Shown piece after piece: positions 27,253 to 36,573 of a DNA stretch of 64,000 nt (positions are counted from its first letter, which is position 1; each line of letters begins with the position of its first letter). The stretch lies in assembly GCF_011065935.2 (NCBI RefSeq), contig NZ_JAAMNH020000001.1, forward strand, positions 1,509,001 to 1,573,000, read 5' to 3'. Under the pieces are notes generated by a model. The model did no database searches. It was given only the letters and a program-made list of their open reading frames with translations, and was not told the origin of the DNA. The translations under genes and the position numbers were made by a program. The stretch comes from Clostridium estertheticum. GTDB taxonomy: Bacteria; Bacillota; Clostridia; Clostridiales; Clostridiaceae.

Positions 27253-27795
27253 ATGGATAGATTAATAAAAATTAATACTAAAGAGGATATATTTGCAGAA
27301 TATAAAAATACACCTATAAGTGTTTTATTAGAATATCATAACTTGAGCGCTTCTTATTCTGCTGTAAGTAGTCCACAGATGTTAATAGGAATGTGTATGG
27401 ATAACAGAAAATATCTTCATATACCAGATAATTTTGCATATATCATTCGCTCTGGTGGAGGAACTCTGCGATTTAGTGAATTTAAGGTTTCTTATACAAT
27501 AGCAATAGGAGGAATTAAAACTATTGCACTTATAGCTCACAATCATTGCGGAATGGTTAATCTTATGTCCAAAAGGGAGCAGTTTATTCAAGGGCTTGTT
27601 GATATAGTTGGGTGGGAAAGACAAAGAGCAGAAGACCATTTTATGAATTTTGCTCCAATGTTTGAGATTGGTAATGAGATAGAGTTTGTTTTAGAAGAGG
27701 CTAAGAGACTAAGAAATAAATATCCTAATATTTTGATAGCGCCACTCTATTATAATCTAGACGACAATCTCTTATATCTGATTAAAGAGGATTAA
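27253..27795 (+). CDS. Beta-type carbonic anhydrase-like protein
   Basis: 180 residues. The beta-carbonic anhydrase zinc set is present: Cys48 and Asp50 with Arg52 in CMDNR (CxDxR) and His96/Cys99 in HNHCGM (HxxC). It should hydrate CO2 to bicarbonate in the cytosol, useful to an anaerobe for carboxylations. It is short for the class but matches a known small clostridial branch whose loop around residue 65 (IRSGGGTLR) retains the glycine-rich turn. AAGGAG precedes the ATG by about ten bases. A closely related enzyme such as CS2 or COS hydrolase has the same motifs, so the substrate is inferred. Confidence 0.85.
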   Translation: MDRLIKINTKEDIFAEYKNTPISVLLEYHNLSASYSAVSSPQMLIGMCMDNRKYLHIPDNFAYIIRSGGGTLRFSEFKVSYTIAIGGIKTIALIAHNHCGMVNLMSKREQFIQGLVDIVGWERQRAEDHFMNFAPMFEIGNEIEFVLEEAKRLRNKYPNILIAPLYYNLDDNLLYLIKED

Positions 27796-27919
27796 AGTGT
27801 TCAATTAAGCAAAGGAGTTATTTTAATTTTAACCCTTACCTTGCTATTGGATGTATTATAATGTAAAGTAATATGATAGACAATTTTAAAAGCGAGCTAG
27901 TTTGGAAGGGTAGGGCAAA

Positions 27920-29083
27920 ATGAGAATAGATAAAAAATTATTGGAATACTGCTTATATGCTACGGGGACAGTACTTTTAATTTATATGGGAATAATAATT
28001 GTTAATAATATAGGTAGTATATTTTCACTGTTATCAAGTACATTAGGTCGGATCATTGGACTTGTTAAACCGTTACTTATAGCATTAGTAATTGTATACT
28101 TATTGAAACCAGGTGTGAAAAGCATTGAAAATTTCTTGGAAAAGAGAAAAATATTTAAAAAGGTAAATGTAAGAAGGACTGTGGGAATCTTAGGAGTTTA
28201 TACATTAGTAGTTGCAGTTTTTGTAGGGATTATTAGTGGAATATATATTATGGTTGGAGGGAAACTTTCCAATAATATAACTATAACAAATATGACAGAA
28301 TACCTAACTAATTATTTAAAGCACTCAACCTTGTCAGTTAGTGCTATTAGCGAAAAATTACAAAGTTTGAATATATTAGGTGGAAATTTAAATGAAAAAA
28401 TTGCTCAAATTGTAAGCTATGTGCAATCATATTTTTCTACAAGTATTGAAACTATGACAAATTCTATTGTATCTATAGGCGGCAATATAGCTTCATTTTT
28501 GATAGCTATAGTATTAAGTATTTATTTATTGAAGGACTATGAGTATTTTATAGGTTTATGGAATAAAATTTTTAATCTTATTTTTGGAAAAAGTCGTGTA
28601 GGAAATACATTTAAAGAAGTATTAGGTACTATGGATGATACATTTTACAAATATATAAGAGGTCAATTACTAGAAGCTTGCGTTGTTGGAGTTTTATCTG
28701 GTGTGGTACTGTATTTTATTGGAATAGACTATGCTTTTATAATAGGAATTATTGCAGGTATTTGTAATATGATACCCTATATAGGGCCTATTGTTGGAAC
28801 TATTCTTGCAGTAATTATGGCACTACTAAGTGGACAACCTATTACAGCATTATGGGCAACCATTGGAATGATTGTAGTTCAACAAGTTGATAATAACTTG
28901 CTTGCACCCAAAATTGTGGGAGATAGCGTGGGACTTCATCCCGTATTCACAATGCTTGCCATTATTATGGGTGGAAGTTTAGGTGGACTTGTAGGGATGC
29001 TTATAGCGGTACCTGTCGCTGCTTCTTTGAAGATAGTACTAAGTAGATGGTATACTTCTCACATGGAGCGAACAACTACTTAG
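27920..29083 (+). CDS. AI-2E family transporter
   Basis: 387 residues, seven to eight membrane helices with the UPF0118/AI-2E layout: two N-terminal helices, a long soluble stretch (about 110-180), then a conserved C-terminal half with YIRGQLLEACVVGVLSGVVLY, NMIPYIGPIVGT and the signature PKIVGDSVGLHPVFTMLAIIMGG. Members export autoinducer-2, act as Na+/H+ antiporters or move other small molecules; the sequence cannot choose. TTGGAAGGG lies before the ATG. 124 bases separate it from the carbonic anhydrase gene; a shared transcript is possible. A strong terminator follows. Confidence 0.9.
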   Translation: MRIDKKLLEYCLYATGTVLLIYMGIIIVNNIGSIFSLLSSTLGRIIGLVKPLLIALVIVYLLKPGVKSIENFLEKRKIFKKVNVRRTVGILGVYTLVVAVFVGIISGIYIMVGGKLSNNITITNMTEYLTNYLKHSTLSVSAISEKLQSLNILGGNLNEKIAQIVSYVQSYFSTSIETMTNSIVSIGGNIASFLIAIVLSIYLLKDYEYFIGLWNKIFNLIFGKSRVGNTFKEVLGTMDDTFYKYIRGQLLEACVVGVLSGVVLYFIGIDYAFIIGIIAGICNMIPYIGPIVGTILAVIMALLSGQPITALWATIGMIVVQQVDNNLLAPKIVGDSVGLHPVFTMLAIIMGGSLGGLVGMLIAVPVAASLKIVLSRWYTSHMERTTT

Positions 29084-29120
29084 TGAAATAGTAATCAGGA
29101 AAAATTTATATATGATGAGA

Positions 29121-29166
29121 AAGGGCAACTGCACAGTTAGATATGCAGTTGCCCTTTAATTTTTGA
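29121..29166 (+). terminator. Terminator after the AI-2E transporter
   Basis: AAAGGGCAACTGCA pairs perfectly with TGCAGTTGCCCTTT, followed by AATTTTTG. Confidence 0.92.
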
Positions 29167-29191
29167 TTATTATTATTATTATTATTATTAA
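29167..29191. repeat. (ATT)8 microsatellite at the 3' end of the NlpC gene
   Basis: Eight ATT units run from the terminator into the stop codon of the minus-strand NlpC/P60 gene. Slippage here would change only the final stop context. Confidence 0.85.
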
Positions 29192-29676
29192 ATTATTCTT
29201 CTGGCTGTATTATAATTTGGCATATATTTTAGTTCTGCAATTTTAACACTTGAACCTGGTTTAGGTGAATGTATAAACATTCCATCTCCGACGTACATAC
29301 CAACATGACTTATTGCCGCACCAAAGAAAACCAAATCGCCTACACGTAAGTTAGCTTTACTAACCACTGTGCCTTTTGATGTTTGATCTTTAGCTGTGCG
29401 AGGCAATGTTATGTCGAATTGACTATAAACATACTTAGTGAAACCTGAGCAATCAAATCCAGCTTTAGTAGTTCCACCACTTTTATAGGGTATACCAGTG
29501 AGTTTTTTTGCGTAGGCCACAATAGTAGCACCTGTAAGCTCAGTTTGTTTTGCAGATGATGCAACACCTGTTCCCAATATAGCTCCCTTAGCTTGTACGT
29601 TAGCACTGTTTATACTTATTGATCCTGCAACTAATAATGCAAGAGCAAATGATGTAACTCTTTTAACCTTTTTCAT
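29188..29676 (-). CDS. Secreted NlpC/P60 cell-wall hydrolase
   Basis: 162 residues: signal peptide 1-29 (ending SANVQA) and a single NlpC/P60 (C40) domain from about 50. The catalytic triad is visible as Cys76 in DCSGF, His124 in SHVGMYVG and His136 in FIHSP. Such enzymes cut the gamma-D-Glu-diaminopimelate bond of peptidoglycan stems outside the cell. No SH3 or LysM binding domain is present, so it is a minimal form. It has its own TTGACT/TATAAT promoter and a cre-like site in the leader. The 303-base spacer to the divergent permease is otherwise without genes. Confidence 0.92.
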   Translation of the reverse strand: MKKVKRVTSFALALLVAGSISINSANVQAKGAILGTGVASSAKQTELTGATIVAYAKKLTGIPYKSGGTTKAGFDCSGFTKYVYSQFDITLPRTAKDQTSKGTVVSKANLRVGDLVFFGAAISHVGMYVGDGMFIHSPKPGSSVKIAELKYMPNYNTARRII

Positions 29677-29702
29677 CCATAGTCCCCCCCATGTTTAAAA
29701 AC

Positions 29703-29716
29703 TGTAAACGTTTCCT
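29703..29716 (-). promoter_or_regulatory. cre-like site in the NlpC leader
   Basis: TGTAAACGTTTCCT on the plus strand matches TGNAAACGNTTNCA at 13 of 14 positions. It lies between promoter and start codon of the NlpC gene, where bound CcpA would block elongation. Confidence 0.45.
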
Positions 29717-29773
29717 AATTGTAGTATTCTACATGAATATGTAAAATCTTTCTATAAAACAAACATTAATGTA

Positions 29774-29801
29774 ATTATACTGTGTTACATAGGAAAGTCA
29801 A
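29774..29801 (-). promoter_or_regulatory. Promoter of the NlpC/P60 gene
   Basis: On the minus strand TTGACT, a 16-base spacer and TATAAT; the transcript would have a leader of about 90 bases. Confidence 0.7.
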
Positions 29802-29979
29802 TAGGTTTTGAAAAAATAGTTACGAAATAGTTACAAATAATAATGGATTAGTAAATAAAGTGGCTAGGTGAATGGTGCATTAGATAAGAAAAAGGGATAT
29901 AATAAGCTAGTAGGAAAATTATTCTTATTATATCTAAAATGGATTATTATAATCTTATTAAAAATTAAGGAGTGAAATT

Positions 29980-31413
29980 ATGAACAGCACGAAAAAACTT
30001 GGTTTATGGACCTTGGTAATGTTAATTTTTGTTCCAACCTTTGGGTTTGGAAATATTGCGTCAAATGCAGTGTCACTTGGACCTGCAGCAATTCCATCAT
30101 GGCTTATAGTCTCCCTATTATTCTTTTTACCACTATCAATAATGATAGCGGAGCTGGCTTCTGCTAATAAAGATAAGGAGGGAGGGTTATACACCTGGAT
30201 AGAATGTTCAATTGGGCCAAAATGGGCATTTATAGGTACTTGGTCATACTTCGTTGCAAATTTATTCTATTTGCAAATGGTGTTCACAAGAATACCTGTT
30301 ATGGTATCCTGGACTATTTTTGGCGAAAATAGATTTAATGATACAAACGCGTATTTGTTGCCTTGGATAGGATTGGGACTAGCTATAGCCTTAACTTATA
30401 TAGCTACAACCGGAGTTAAGAGGTTTTCAAAAATCAGTGATTTAGGTGGAAAATTAACGTTAGCTGTTACAGTTATATTTATATTGTTTGCTGTTGTAGG
30501 AGTATTAGTTGGAAAACAACCATCAGCTACAGCATTCACTGCAGGATCAGTTATTCCGAAATTTGATGCCGATTATTTTTCAACCTTCTCATGGTTGATT
30601 CTAGCTGTTGCAGGAGCTGAGGTGGCAGGAACATATATTAAAGATGTTGAGAATCCTAAAAAGGTTTTCCCAAAAGCCGTTATTTTAGCGACTATGTTTA
30701 TAGCTGGAGCATATGTACTAGGATCCCTTGCAATATGCTTAGTTGCATCACCTGACTTAATAACCAAAGCTGGTGTTAAAGATGCAGGTTATGTTGTTTA
30801 TAAGATATTAGCAGAAAACTGGGGTTTAAATGGTAAAATATTTGTTCAAATATATGCACTAATTTTAACAATATCATCTATAGCCGCATACGTGGTTTGG
30901 TTAGAATCTCCAATTAGAGCGATGTTCTCAGAGGTCCCTGATGGTACCTTCCCTAAATTCTTAACTAAGAAACGTGAAGATGGAACATTGGTAAATGCAC
31001 TTTGGGTTCAGTGTGGAGTACTATTAGTATTAATAATAGTGCCACTAGCAGGACTTAACTCCATAGATGATTTTTTCAATCTACTGACTACCTTATCAGC
31101 TCTATCCCTTGCAATACCTTATATTGTTCTTGCAGCTGCATATTTAACATTTAGACTTAAAGGTAACGTACCTCCGTTTGTAATGTTAAAATCAAAAGTA
31201 GCAGTAGTGATAGCTTCAACTGTTGTTTTCATCCTAGGTGTATTAGCCTTCTTTGGAGCAGGGTGGGGAGACATTGCTGGATCTAAGAGCTTTTCAGAGG
31301 CTATAGTTCCAATATTAAAGAACTATGGCGGACCAGTAGGATTTATAATTTTTGGTTTCTTTATAACATATTTAACAAAAATGTTTAGTAAGAGTGATAT
31401 TAAAAATAATTAA
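29980..31413 (+). CDS. APC-family amino-acid permease (GABA/glutamate antiporter-like)
   Basis: 477 residues, 12 membrane helices. Helix 1 FVPTFGFGNIASNAVSLGPAAIP and helix 6 LAVAGAEVAGTYIKDVENPKKVFPKA show the YjeM/GadC-like branch of the APC superfamily, related to the permeases at 9440 and 63054 but not close to the ArcD-like one. It exchanges or imports an amino acid at the cytoplasmic membrane. AAGGAGTG lies eight bases before the ATG. It is monocistronic, ended by a strong terminator, and stands just ahead of the galactose operon, with which it shares no obvious function. Confidence 0.87.
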   Translation: MNSTKKLGLWTLVMLIFVPTFGFGNIASNAVSLGPAAIPSWLIVSLLFFLPLSIMIAELASANKDKEGGLYTWIECSIGPKWAFIGTWSYFVANLFYLQMVFTRIPVMVSWTIFGENRFNDTNAYLLPWIGLGLAIALTYIATTGVKRFSKISDLGGKLTLAVTVIFILFAVVGVLVGKQPSATAFTAGSVIPKFDADYFSTFSWLILAVAGAEVAGTYIKDVENPKKVFPKAVILATMFIAGAYVLGSLAICLVASPDLITKAGVKDAGYVVYKILAENWGLNGKIFVQIYALILTISSIAAYVVWLESPIRAMFSEVPDGTFPKFLTKKREDGTLVNALWVQCGVLLVLIIVPLAGLNSIDDFFNLLTTLSALSLAIPYIVLAAAYLTFRLKGNVPPFVMLKSKVAVVIASTVVFILGVLAFFGAGWGDIAGSKSFSEAIVPILKNYGGPVGFIIFGFFITYLTKMFSKSDIKNN

Positions 31414-31433
31414 CCAACTTAATAAATATTTTA

Positions 31434-31472
31434 AATAAGGCATTTGATTAAACAAATGCCTTATTTTTTTAA
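31434..31472 (+). terminator. Terminator after the permease
   Basis: AATAAGGCATTTG pairs perfectly with CAAATGCCTTATT, then seven Ts. Confidence 0.93.
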
Positions 31473-31542
31473 AAAATTTTCTAGTATTTTCAAAACTTGG
31501 TCTAGCAGCTTTTCATGAGAAATAGTTGTAGCAATATTTAGA

Positions 31543-31581
31543 TATAATTATTTTACTAAAAACATTGAAGTTTTACTAAAA
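31543..31581 (+). promoter_or_regulatory. Galactose operon promoter with two LacI-type operators
   Basis: TATAAT at 31543-31548 is followed by two copies of the dyad TTTTA-C-TAAAA at 31551-31561 and 31571-31581, exactly 20 bp apart (two helical turns). Odd-centred dyads of this sort suit a LacI/GalR dimer; the regulator gene is the last of this operon. No good -35 is seen. Confidence 0.55.
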
Positions 31582-31641
31582 AAATGATAAGCTACAAATA
31601 TAAAGGTTTACAAATATTGATATTTAAAGGAGCTGAATTAT

Positions 31642-32805
31642 ATGATTGAAAAGTTAAAAGATATGTTTAAAAGAGTTTATGATGCAGAGGTAGAAAAGGT
31701 TTTTTTTGCTCCAGGGAGGGTTAATTTGATAGGGGAGCATACAGATTATAACGGAGGCAATGTTTTTCCTTGTGCATTAACGTTTGGTACTTATGCACTA
31801 ATTAAAGTGAGAACTGATAAAAAAATAAGATTTTATTCAGAGAATTTTGAAGCTCTAGGAATAATTGAAGTGAATATAGATGAGATAGAATATGACTGTA
31901 AGCATGATTGGGCAAACTATCCAAAGGGAGTAATTTGGGCTTTTGAGAACAAGGGTATGAAAATAGATAGTGGATTTGATATATTATTTTATGGAAATAT
32001 CCCAAATGGTGCAGGATTATCTTCTTCAGCATCTATTGAAGTAGTTACAGGTGTAGTTTTAAGGGATTTATACAATTTTCCTATTAATATGGTTGATATT
32101 GCAGAGCGAAGTCAAGAAGCTGAAAATCAATTTATAGGTGTTAATTGTGGCATTATGGATCAGTTCGCTATAGCAATGGGTAAAAAAGATTGCGCAATAC
32201 TTTTGGATACAAACACATTAAAATATGAATATGCGAGCATAAAACTTAATGGGGCATCTATAGTAATAGCAAACACCAATAAAAGAAGAGGGCTTGCTGA
32301 TTCTAAATACAATGAAAGAAGAACAGAATGTGAAACAGCTCTTGTGAATTTACAAACTGTGCTAAAGATAAATTCTCTTTGTGAACTAAATGAAGAAGAA
32401 TTTGAAGAAAATAGACATCTTATAAAAGATGAAGTTTGTGCAAAAAGGGCAAAGCATGCTATTTATGAAAATCAAAGAACTTTAAAGGCAGTAAAAGCTC
32501 TCGAAAATAGTGATATAGAGTTATTTGGAAAGTTAATGAATAAGTCTCATATATCACTAAGAGATGATTATGAGGTTACAGGCATAGAACTCGATACATT
32601 AGTTGAAATTGCTTGGAAAAGACCAGGAGTTATAGGATCAAGAATGACCGGTGCAGGCTTTGGGGGGTGCACAGTAAGTATAGTTAAAGATGAATTTGTA
32701 GATGATTTTATTAAAAATGTAGGAGTGGAATATAAAAGCAAGATAGGCTACGCGGCAGTGTTTTATGTAGCTCAAATAGGTGATGGTGCAAGAAAAATCT
32801 ACTAA
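31642..32805 (+). CDS. galK: Galactokinase
   Basis: 387 residues, GHMP kinase. The galactokinase signature GRVNLIGEHTDYNGG (about 26-40), ATP loop GAGLSSSASIEV and C-terminal GSRMTGAGFGGCTVS are all present. It phosphorylates galactose at C1 with ATP, the first committed step of the Leloir pathway in the cytosol. AAAGGAGC precedes the ATG. First gene of galK-galE-galT-galR; galE follows after 33 bases. Expression is probably repressed at the paired TTTTACTAAAA dyads upstream by the LacI-type regulator at the operon end. Confidence 0.96.
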   Translation: MIEKLKDMFKRVYDAEVEKVFFAPGRVNLIGEHTDYNGGNVFPCALTFGTYALIKVRTDKKIRFYSENFEALGIIEVNIDEIEYDCKHDWANYPKGVIWAFENKGMKIDSGFDILFYGNIPNGAGLSSSASIEVVTGVVLRDLYNFPINMVDIAERSQEAENQFIGVNCGIMDQFAIAMGKKDCAILLDTNTLKYEYASIKLNGASIVIANTNKRRGLADSKYNERRTECETALVNLQTVLKINSLCELNEEEFEENRHLIKDEVCAKRAKHAIYENQRTLKAVKALENSDIELFGKLMNKSHISLRDDYEVTGIELDTLVEIAWKRPGVIGSRMTGAGFGGCTVSIVKDEFVDDFIKNVGVEYKSKIGYAAVFYVAQIGDGARKIY

Positions 32806-32838
32806 ATATTAAAAAAAAATAATATAGGAGATGATGGA

Positions 32839-33831
32839 ATGAGTATATTAGTATGTGGTGGAGCAGGATATATAGGTTCACATTGTGTGTATGAATTAGT
32901 TGAAAGAGGAGAAGAGGTTATAGTAGTTGACAATCTTCAAACCGGACACCAAGGTGCAATACATCCAAAGGCGAAATTTTATGAGGGTGACATAAGAAAC
33001 TTTGCTTTTATGGATAGTGTATTTAAAGAAAATAGTGTGGAAGGAGTAATACATTTTGCTGCGAGTTCTCTTGTGGGAGAAAGTATGGAAAATCCACTAA
33101 AGTATTATAACAATAATATGCATGGTACTGAAGTACTTCTGAAAGCTATGGTGGAAAATGATGTTAAAAAGATAATATTCTCATCAACAGCTGCAGTATA
33201 TGGTGAGCCAGATAGAGTACCTATTGAAGAAACTGATAAGACGGAGCCAACTAACACTTATGGAGAAACAAAACTCGCCATGGAAAAAATGATGAAGTGG
33301 TCAGATAAGGCTTATGGATTAAAATATATTGCACTTAGATATTTCAATGTGGCAGGAGCGAGTGAAAATGGATTAATAGGTGAAGATCATAGGCCAGAAA
33401 CTCATCTTATTCCCTTAGTACTAGAGGTTCCACTAGGAAAAAGAGAAAAAATATCAATATTTGGTGAAGACTATGATACAAAAGATGGAACATGTATAAG
33501 AGATTATATATATGTAAAAGACCTTATAAATGCTCATATATTGGCTTTTAACAAGCTTAGAGATGGATATCACAGCGATGTGTTTAATTTAGGAAATGGA
33601 TTTGGATTTAGCGTAAAGGAAATAATAGAGGCAGCGAAAACTGTTACAGGTAAAGATATAAAAGCTGAGCTATGTATGCGAAGAGCCGGAGATCCCGCGG
33701 TGCTTATAGCTTCAAGTATGAAAGCTAAAGAAATTTTAGGCTGGGAACCTAAAGTTAAAGATATAGAAACTATAATAGGTTCTGCTTGGAATTTTCATAA
33801 GAACAATATAAATGGATTCGAGGATAAATAA
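32839..33831 (+). CDS. galE: UDP-glucose 4-epimerase
   Basis: 330 residues, extended short-chain dehydrogenase. NAD loop GGAGYIGSH at the start, active site Ser-Tyr-Lys as SSTAAVYG and YGETKLAME, and the substrate part RYFNVAGA. It interconverts UDP-galactose and UDP-glucose, regenerating the carrier for GalT. AGGAGATG precedes the ATG. Eleven bases separate it from galT, so translation is probably coupled within the Leloir operon. Confidence 0.96.
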   Translation: MSILVCGGAGYIGSHCVYELVERGEEVIVVDNLQTGHQGAIHPKAKFYEGDIRNFAFMDSVFKENSVEGVIHFAASSLVGESMENPLKYYNNNMHGTEVLLKAMVENDVKKIIFSSTAAVYGEPDRVPIEETDKTEPTNTYGETKLAMEKMMKWSDKAYGLKYIALRYFNVAGASENGLIGEDHRPETHLIPLVLEVPLGKREKISIFGEDYDTKDGTCIRDYIYVKDLINAHILAFNKLRDGYHSDVFNLGNGFGFSVKEIIEAAKTVTGKDIKAELCMRRAGDPAVLIASSMKAKEILGWEPKVKDIETIIGSAWNFHKNNINGFEDK

Positions 33832-33842
33832 GGGGTGGTAGC

Positions 33843-35363
33843 ATGGCAGTAAATATTTCTATAGAGGTTCAAAAGCTACTTTATTATGCACTAAGGAAGC
33901 AGTTAATAGAAACAGAGGATATAATATATACAAAAAACAGGCTTTTAGAAGCACTATCACTAGATGAAATTGAAAATGTGAACATTGAAGATGAAAATTA
34001 TGGAATACAAGGAGTTTTAGATAATATAACTGATTGGGCTTATGAAAATGAAAAAATAGAAGACAAAGGTATAGTTACCAGAGATTTATTTGATACAAAA
34101 ATAATGGCTTGTTTAATAGGAAGACCATCAGAAATAATAAGAGAATTTAAAATACGCTATAATGAAAGTCCAAGTAGTGCAACGGATTACTTTTATGGAT
34201 TGTCAATTGATTCGAATTATATAAGATGGGAAAGAATACAAAAGGATTTAAAGTGGAAATGCTCCACAGAGTATGGTTATATTGATATTACTATTAATTT
34301 ATCTAAACCTGAAAAGGATCCGAAGGCCATTGCAATGGCTAAGAATTTAAAGACAAGTGGCTATCCAACCTGTCTACTTTGCAAAGAAAATGAGGGCTAT
34401 GCAGGTAGAATAAACCACCCAGCTAGAGGCAATCACAGGATTATACCAGTTGAATTAAACGGTGAAAAATGGTTTTTACAATATTCTCCTTACGTTTACT
34501 ATAATGAACATTGTATAGTGATTAAGGGTGAACATGAGCCTATGAAAATATGCAAAGAGACTTTTACGAGGCTACTAGATTTTGTTGCGCAATATCCAGA
34601 TTATATTGTAGGCTCTAATGCAGACCTTCCCATAGTTGGAGGCTCAATATTAAGTCATGATCATTTCCAAGGTGGAAACTATGAATTTGCTATGGCAAAG
34701 GCAAAGGTTGAGAAAGAATTTGTAGTGGATGGTTTTGAGGGAGCAACTATTGGTAGAGTTAAATGGCCTATGAGTGTTGTTAGAATAAGGGGTTATGATA
34801 GTGAAACCTTGGTTAATTTAGCCTATCACATTTTAAATAGTTGGAAGAATTATTCTGATGAAAGTGCAGAGATAATAGCATTTACTCAGGGTGTGCCACA
34901 TAACACAATAACACCTATAGCTAGAAGACGAGGTGATGCTTATGAGATAGATCTAGTTCTAAGAAATAATAGAACATCCCAGCAGCATCCAGATGGAATT
35001 TTCCATCCACATGAAGAATTGCATCATATAAAGAAAGAAAATATTGGGCTTATTGAGGTTATGGGACTTGCAGTACTACCATCAAGACTAAAAACAGAGA
35101 TAAAAGAACTTAGTTATTATTTAATAAATAAAAATAAAATTAATGATTTGGACAATTGCGAGGAGCTTGTGAAACATAAAAAATGGGCATTGCAATTAGT
35201 TCAAAAATATTCAGATATAAATGAAACAAATGTAGATGAAATACTAAAAAGTGAAATAGGTATGATATTTTCAGAGGTTCTAGAACATTCGGGGGTATTT
35301 AAAAGGGATGGAAGTGGAATACGAGCTTTTAATAAATTTATAAATAGTCTATATAAAAAATAA
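33843..35363 (+). CDS. galT: Galactose-1-phosphate uridylyltransferase, class II
   Basis: 506 residues, the long Firmicutes-type GalT (class II) rather than the 350-residue E. coli form. HPARGNHRIIPVEL and SHDHFQGGNYEFAMAKA carry the histidines around the nucleotide; CLLCKEN may hold a metal. It swaps UMP between UDP-glucose and galactose-1-phosphate. GGGGTGG precedes the ATG. Its stop is followed directly by the regulator gene. Confidence 0.95.
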   Translation: MAVNISIEVQKLLYYALRKQLIETEDIIYTKNRLLEALSLDEIENVNIEDENYGIQGVLDNITDWAYENEKIEDKGIVTRDLFDTKIMACLIGRPSEIIREFKIRYNESPSSATDYFYGLSIDSNYIRWERIQKDLKWKCSTEYGYIDITINLSKPEKDPKAIAMAKNLKTSGYPTCLLCKENEGYAGRINHPARGNHRIIPVELNGEKWFLQYSPYVYYNEHCIVIKGEHEPMKICKETFTRLLDFVAQYPDYIVGSNADLPIVGGSILSHDHFQGGNYEFAMAKAKVEKEFVVDGFEGATIGRVKWPMSVVRIRGYDSETLVNLAYHILNSWKNYSDESAEIIAFTQGVPHNTITPIARRRGDAYEIDLVLRNNRTSQQHPDGIFHPHEELHHIKKENIGLIEVMGLAVLPSRLKTEIKELSYYLINKNKINDLDNCEELVKHKKWALQLVQKYSDINETNVDEILKSEIGMIFSEVLEHSGVFKRDGSGIRAFNKFINSLYKK

Positions 35364-35378
35364 GTGAGTGTGAAAATT

Positions 35379-36374
35379 ATGGCAACAATAAAAGATATTG
35401 CAAAGGTGGCTGGCGTGTCAATTGCTACTGTATCTAGGGTATTAAATTTTGATGATAAGTTAACTGTACCAGACGCTACAAAACAAAGAATATTTGAAGC
35501 AGCGGAGGAGTTAAATTATACAAAAAAGACAGAAAAAAATGTAAAGAAGAGTACTTATAAGGTAGCCATAGCAAATTGGTACACTGAGAAAGAAGAAGTA
35601 CTAGATCCATATTATTTATCTATAAGAATGGCTATAGAGAAAAAATGTGCCAGTGAAAATATAGAAGTAGTAAAATTATCACCATTTTTTACTACATATA
35701 TAAAAGAAGTAGATGGAATTATAGCTATTGGAAAATTTGGTCATATGGAAGTAGAAAAGCTTAGAACAGTATCTGAAAGCATTGTGTTTGTTGATTCCTC
35801 CCCAGAAAGTGAAGTCTATGATTCTGTAGTATGTGATTTGAAATATGCCACTATCAATATAGTAAATTATTTAGATGGCCTTGGGCATAAAAACATTGGA
35901 TTTATTAGTGGCGCGGAATATGTTAACGGGAACAAAGAGATCTTTGTTGATAGACGAGAAAGAACCTATAAAGAAGAAATGCATGCTAGGGGTGTAGACT
36001 ACAAGGAAAAAGTATATATAGGTGAATTCACACCACAAAGTGGGTATGAGCTTATGAAAAGGGCATTAGGAGATAAAAACAAGGTAACAGCCTACATAAT
36101 AGCTAATGATTCTATGGCAATAGGGGCCTACAGAGCTATAAGTGAAGCAGGCCTAAAAATACCAGAAGACATTAGTGTAGTATCATATAACGATAATATA
36201 ACCTCACAGTTTATAGTGCCCGCATTAACTACTGTTAAAATACACATGGAGTTTATGGGTGAAACTGCTGTAGAATTAATGATTGAAAAGTTAAAAGATG
36301 GAAGAGAAATAGCTAAAAAAATTGTTATACCTACAAAGCTTATAAAGAGAGATAGTTGCGCAAAATTAAATTAA
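35379..36374 (+). CDS. galR: LacI/GalR-family repressor of the galactose operon
   Basis: 331 residues: LacI helix-turn-helix at the N-terminus (ATIKDIAKVAGVSIATVSRVLN) and a periplasmic-binding-like effector domain from about 60 (IGFISGAEYVNG, YIIANDSMAIGAYRAI, SVVSYND). I start at ATG 35379, where the family begins; a GTG fifteen bases earlier adjoins the galT stop. Being last in the Leloir operon it very likely represses that operon at the two TTTTACTAAAA dyads and responds to galactose or a phosphorylated product. Autoregulated by position. Confidence 0.92.
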   Translation: MATIKDIAKVAGVSIATVSRVLNFDDKLTVPDATKQRIFEAAEELNYTKKTEKNVKKSTYKVAIANWYTEKEEVLDPYYLSIRMAIEKKCASENIEVVKLSPFFTTYIKEVDGIIAIGKFGHMEVEKLRTVSESIVFVDSSPESEVYDSVVCDLKYATINIVNYLDGLGHKNIGFISGAEYVNGNKEIFVDRRERTYKEEMHARGVDYKEKVYIGEFTPQSGYELMKRALGDKNKVTAYIIANDSMAIGAYRAISEAGLKIPEDISVVSYNDNITSQFIVPALTTVKIHMEFMGETAVELMIEKLKDGREIAKKIVIPTKLIKRDSCAKLN

Positions 36375-36398
36375 TAATTTTTGATTTTAATATTAAAA

Positions 36399-36440
36399 AT
36401 CCGGTATAAGCAAGTAAGTTTGCTTATACTGGTTTTTTTT
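36399..36440 (+). terminator. Terminator of the galactose operon
   Basis: CCGGTATAAGCAA pairs with TTGCTTATACTGG, then eight Ts. Confidence 0.93.
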
Positions 36441-36460
36441 ATCTAAAATATCTATAAAGG

Positions 36461-36493
36461 TTTCACTTGCGAAAATCTATCAATTGAGTGAAA
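36461..36493 (+). other. Subterminal hairpin, possible IS200-type left end
   Basis: TTTCACT (36461-36467) and AGTGAAA (36487-36493) form a seven-bp stem 80 bases before the IS200-like transposase gene. IS200/IS605 elements have hairpins near their ends; no matching right-end hairpin was found after 36972. Confidence 0.3.
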
Positions 36494-36538
36494 GTATCTA
36501 TCATAATATAGTTAGTTTCTTTTTTGTGTATAAGATTA

Positions 36539-36567
36539 TTGAAAACATACACGAATAGTACTATAAT
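36539..36567 (+). promoter_or_regulatory. Promoter giving a leaderless transposase message
   Basis: TTGAAA, a 17-base spacer and TATAAT (36562-36567). The ATG at 36574 lies where transcription should begin, so the message would have no leader and no ribosome site. Confidence 0.6.
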
Positions 36568-36573
36568 TGAATT

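Noticed and set aside
29167..29191. (ATT)8 as a phase-variable switch
   Set aside because: It covers only the stop codon end of the gene; length changes would not alter the protein or promoter.
31434..31472. Strong hairpin before galK as a riboswitch or attenuator
   Set aside because: It is a simple perfect stem with a T-tract right after the permease stop, so it is the permease terminator.
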